Assembly (NCBI GenBank): GCA_018335615.1
Contig: JAGXRS010000230.1
Span: 1-6,334, forward strand
Length of the DNA stretch: 6,334 nucleotides
Direction of reading: 5' to 3'
Origin: Hydrogenophaga sp.
GTDB taxonomy: Bacteria > Pseudomonadota > Gammaproteobacteria > Burkholderiales > Burkholderiaceae_C
This document shows positions 4,851 through 6,334 of the stretch, one piece after another (positions within the stretch are counted from its first letter, which is position 1; the number at the start of each line of letters is the position of its first letter). Under the pieces are notes generated by a model. It searched no databases. It was not told where the DNA came from and saw only the letters and a list, made by a program, of their open reading frames with translations. A program made the position numbers and the translations under genes.

Positions 4851-6334
4851 ATGTACCAGTATTCCGACTTCGACCGACAGTTCGTCCACCAGCGCGCGGC
4901 CCAGTTCCGTGACCAGCTGCAGCGCCGCCTGGCCGGCAACCTGGCCGAAGACGATTTCAAACCCCTGCGCCTGCAAAACGGCTGGTATGTGCAGCGTTTT
5001 GCGCCCATGCTGCGCGTGGCCGTGCCCTACGGCGAACTCAACAGCGCCCAGCTGCGCGTGCTGGCCACGATTGCGCGCGACTACGACCACAAGGAAGAGC
5101 ACGACATCTCCAACGCCGTGGTGGCCCTGGCCGATGTGCCCACCCTGCCCGACCGCTGCGGCCACTTCACCACGCGCCAGAACGTGCAGTTCAACTGGAT
5201 TCCGCTGCACCGCGCCGCCGACGTGATGGACCTGCTGGCCAGCGTGAACATGCACGGCATCCAGACCAGCGGCAACTGCATCCGCAACATCACCACCGAC
5301 GCGCTGGCCGGCATCGCGGTCGACGAGGTGGCCGACCCGCGGCCCTTCGCGGAAATCATGCGCCAGTGGAGCACGCTGCACCCCGAGTTCGCCTTCCTGC
5401 CGCGCAAGTTCAAGATCGCCATCACCGGCGCCCGCGAAGACCGCGCCGCCGTGCCGTGGCACGACGTCGGCCTGCACCTGGTGCGCGACGCCGAAGGCGC
5501 CCTGGGCTTCAAGGTGCTGGTGGGCGGCGGCATGGGCCGCACGCCCATCATCGGCAGCGTGATCCGCGAGTTCCTGCCCTGGAACCAGATCCTCAACTAC
5601 CTGGAAGCGATCGTTCGCGCCTACAACCGCTTCGGCCGCCGCGACAACAAGTACAAGGCCCGCATCAAGATCCTGGTGAAGGCCGAAGGCCAGTCCTTCA
5701 CCGACCAGGTGGAGGCCGAGTACCGCGACATCGTGGCCATCGACGGCGCGCCGCACACCATCACCCAGGCCGAACTCGACCGGGTGAGCGCCTTCTTCGT
5801 GCCGCCCCAGCTCAGCTGCGACCGCAAGAGCGCCGACGCCAAGATCGCCCACATCCTGAAGGCCGCGGCCGAGGACGACGTCGAGTTCACCCGCTGGCTG
5901 CAGCGCAACGTGAAGCCGCACCAGAACCCCGACCTGCGCGCGGTCACGCTCTCGTTCAAGCGCCTGGGCTCCGCGCCCGGCGACGCCAGCGCCGAGCAGC
6001 TGGAGCGCGCTGCCGACCTGGCCGAGCGTTTCTCGGCCGGCGAAGCCCGCGTGACGCACGAGCAGAACCTGCTGCTGCCCTGGGTGCGTTGCGACCAGCT
6101 ACCTGAGCTGTGGCGCGAGGCGCGCCGCCTGGGCCTGGCCAAGCCCAACATCGGCCTGCTGTCCGACATGATCGCCTGCCCTGGCGGTGATTTCTGCGAC
6201 CTGGCCAATGCCCGCTCGCTGCCCATCGCACAAGCCCTGCTGGCCCGCTACCAGGACCTGGACGAGCTGCACGACCTGGGCGAGATCGACCTGCACATCA
6301 GCGGCTGCATCAACAGCTGCGGCCACCACCACAG
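4851..6334 (+). CDS. cysI: Assimilatory sulfite reductase hemoprotein CysI (C-terminus cut by window edge)
   Basis: Cytosolic siroheme/Fe4S enzyme that reduces sulfite to sulfide with six electrons. The visible 494 residues cover most of the protein (about 550-570 usual). Landmarks in order are LRLQNGWYVQRFAPMLRVAVPYG (39-61), the substrate/siroheme motif FTTRQNVQFNW (106-116), the second half-domain QTSGNCIRNIT (138-148), LPRKFKIAITG (183-193), KVLVGGGMGRTP (221-232), RRDNKYKARIKILVK (263-277), and the cluster ligands C443-x5-C449 and C486-x3-C490 (CPGGDFC and CINSC). All four cysteines are present, so the enzyme should be competent. The start at 4851 gives the family-like MYQYSDFD N-terminus. 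An in-frame ATG at 4803 would add 16 unrelated residues. No Shine-Dalgarno sequence is visible. About 20 extra residues before the TTRQ motif (near 80-103) appear to be an insertion. The electron donor (ferredoxin or a CysJ-like flavoprotein) cannot be told from the window. Confidence 0.95.
   Translation, partial: MYQYSDFDRQFVHQRAAQFRDQLQRRLAGNLAEDDFKPLRLQNGWYVQRFAPMLRVAVPYGELNSAQLRVLATIARDYDHKEEHDISNAVVALADVPTLPDRCGHFTTRQNVQFNWIPLHRAADVMDLLASVNMHGIQTSGNCIRNITTDALAGIAVDEVADPRPFAEIMRQWSTLHPEFAFLPRKFKIAITGAREDRAAVPWHDVGLHLVRDAEGALGFKVLVGGGMGRTPIIGSVIREFLPWNQILNYLEAIVRAYNRFGRRDNKYKARIKILVKAEGQSFTDQVEAEYRDIVAIDGAPHTITQAELDRVSAFFVPPQLSCDRKSADAKIAHILKAAAEDDVEFTRWLQRNVKPHQNPDLRAVTLSFKRLGSAPGDASAEQLERAADLAERFSAGEARVTHEQNLLLPWVRCDQLPELWREARRLGLAKPNIGLLSDMIACPGGDFCDLANARSLPIAQALLARYQDLDELHDLGEIDLHISGCINSCGHHH

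Noticed and set aside
4749..6059. Minus-strand open frame of 436 codons opposite cysI
   Set aside because: The plus strand encodes an unmistakable CysI with all catalytic motifs. The antisense product is Val/Gly/His/Ala-rich and resembles no family.

Overview
The base composition (roughly two thirds G+C, with strong G/C third-position bias in the genes) and the gene families point to a betaproteobacterium of the order Burkholderiales, most likely Comamonadaceae (Hydrogenophaga/Acidovorax-like). This assignment rests on recalled protein resemblance, not on a search. The window is chromosomal housekeeping DNA. I see no insertion sequence, phage gene, CRISPR array, tRNA or rRNA.

Layout. Bases 1-1234 (minus strand) carry the start of cysW (cut by the left edge) and all of cysT, the two membrane subunits of the sulfate/thiosulfate ABC importer, joined by a 4-base ATGA overlap. 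Bases 1382-1582 (plus strand) hold a small gene for a 66-residue, single-span membrane protein of unknown function, placed between the transporter genes in the opposite direction. Bases 1634-2629 (minus) encode the periplasmic sulfate-binding protein Sbp. A 343-base non-coding stretch (2630-2972) separates Sbp from the plus-strand genes and contains an AT-rich promoter-like tract and a perfect 20-base palindrome. Next come yggX (2973-3251), an Fe(II)-trafficking/oxidative-protection protein, and an mnmC-type FAD oxidoreductase (3312-4502) that lacks the usual N-terminal methyltransferase half. A candidate terminator, a strong inverted repeat in an AT-rich promoter region and a possible 52-codon ORF (4673-4831) precede cysI, the sulfite reductase hemoprotein (4851 to the right edge). 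All four Fe4S/siroheme cysteines of cysI are inside the window.

How the genes fit together. Sbp captures periplasmic sulfate, CysT/CysW (with CysA, presumably just off the left edge) import it, and CysI reduces sulfite to sulfide for cysteine synthesis. The window is therefore a sulfur-assimilation locus. yggX and the tRNA-modifying mnmC homologue sit between uptake and reduction and depend on iron-sulfur/flavin chemistry or sulfur-modified tRNA, but a functional link is only an inference. Several sharp dyads lie at the promoters or start codons of the sulfur genes. They are the most interesting unexplained elements. No wholly new system was recognised.
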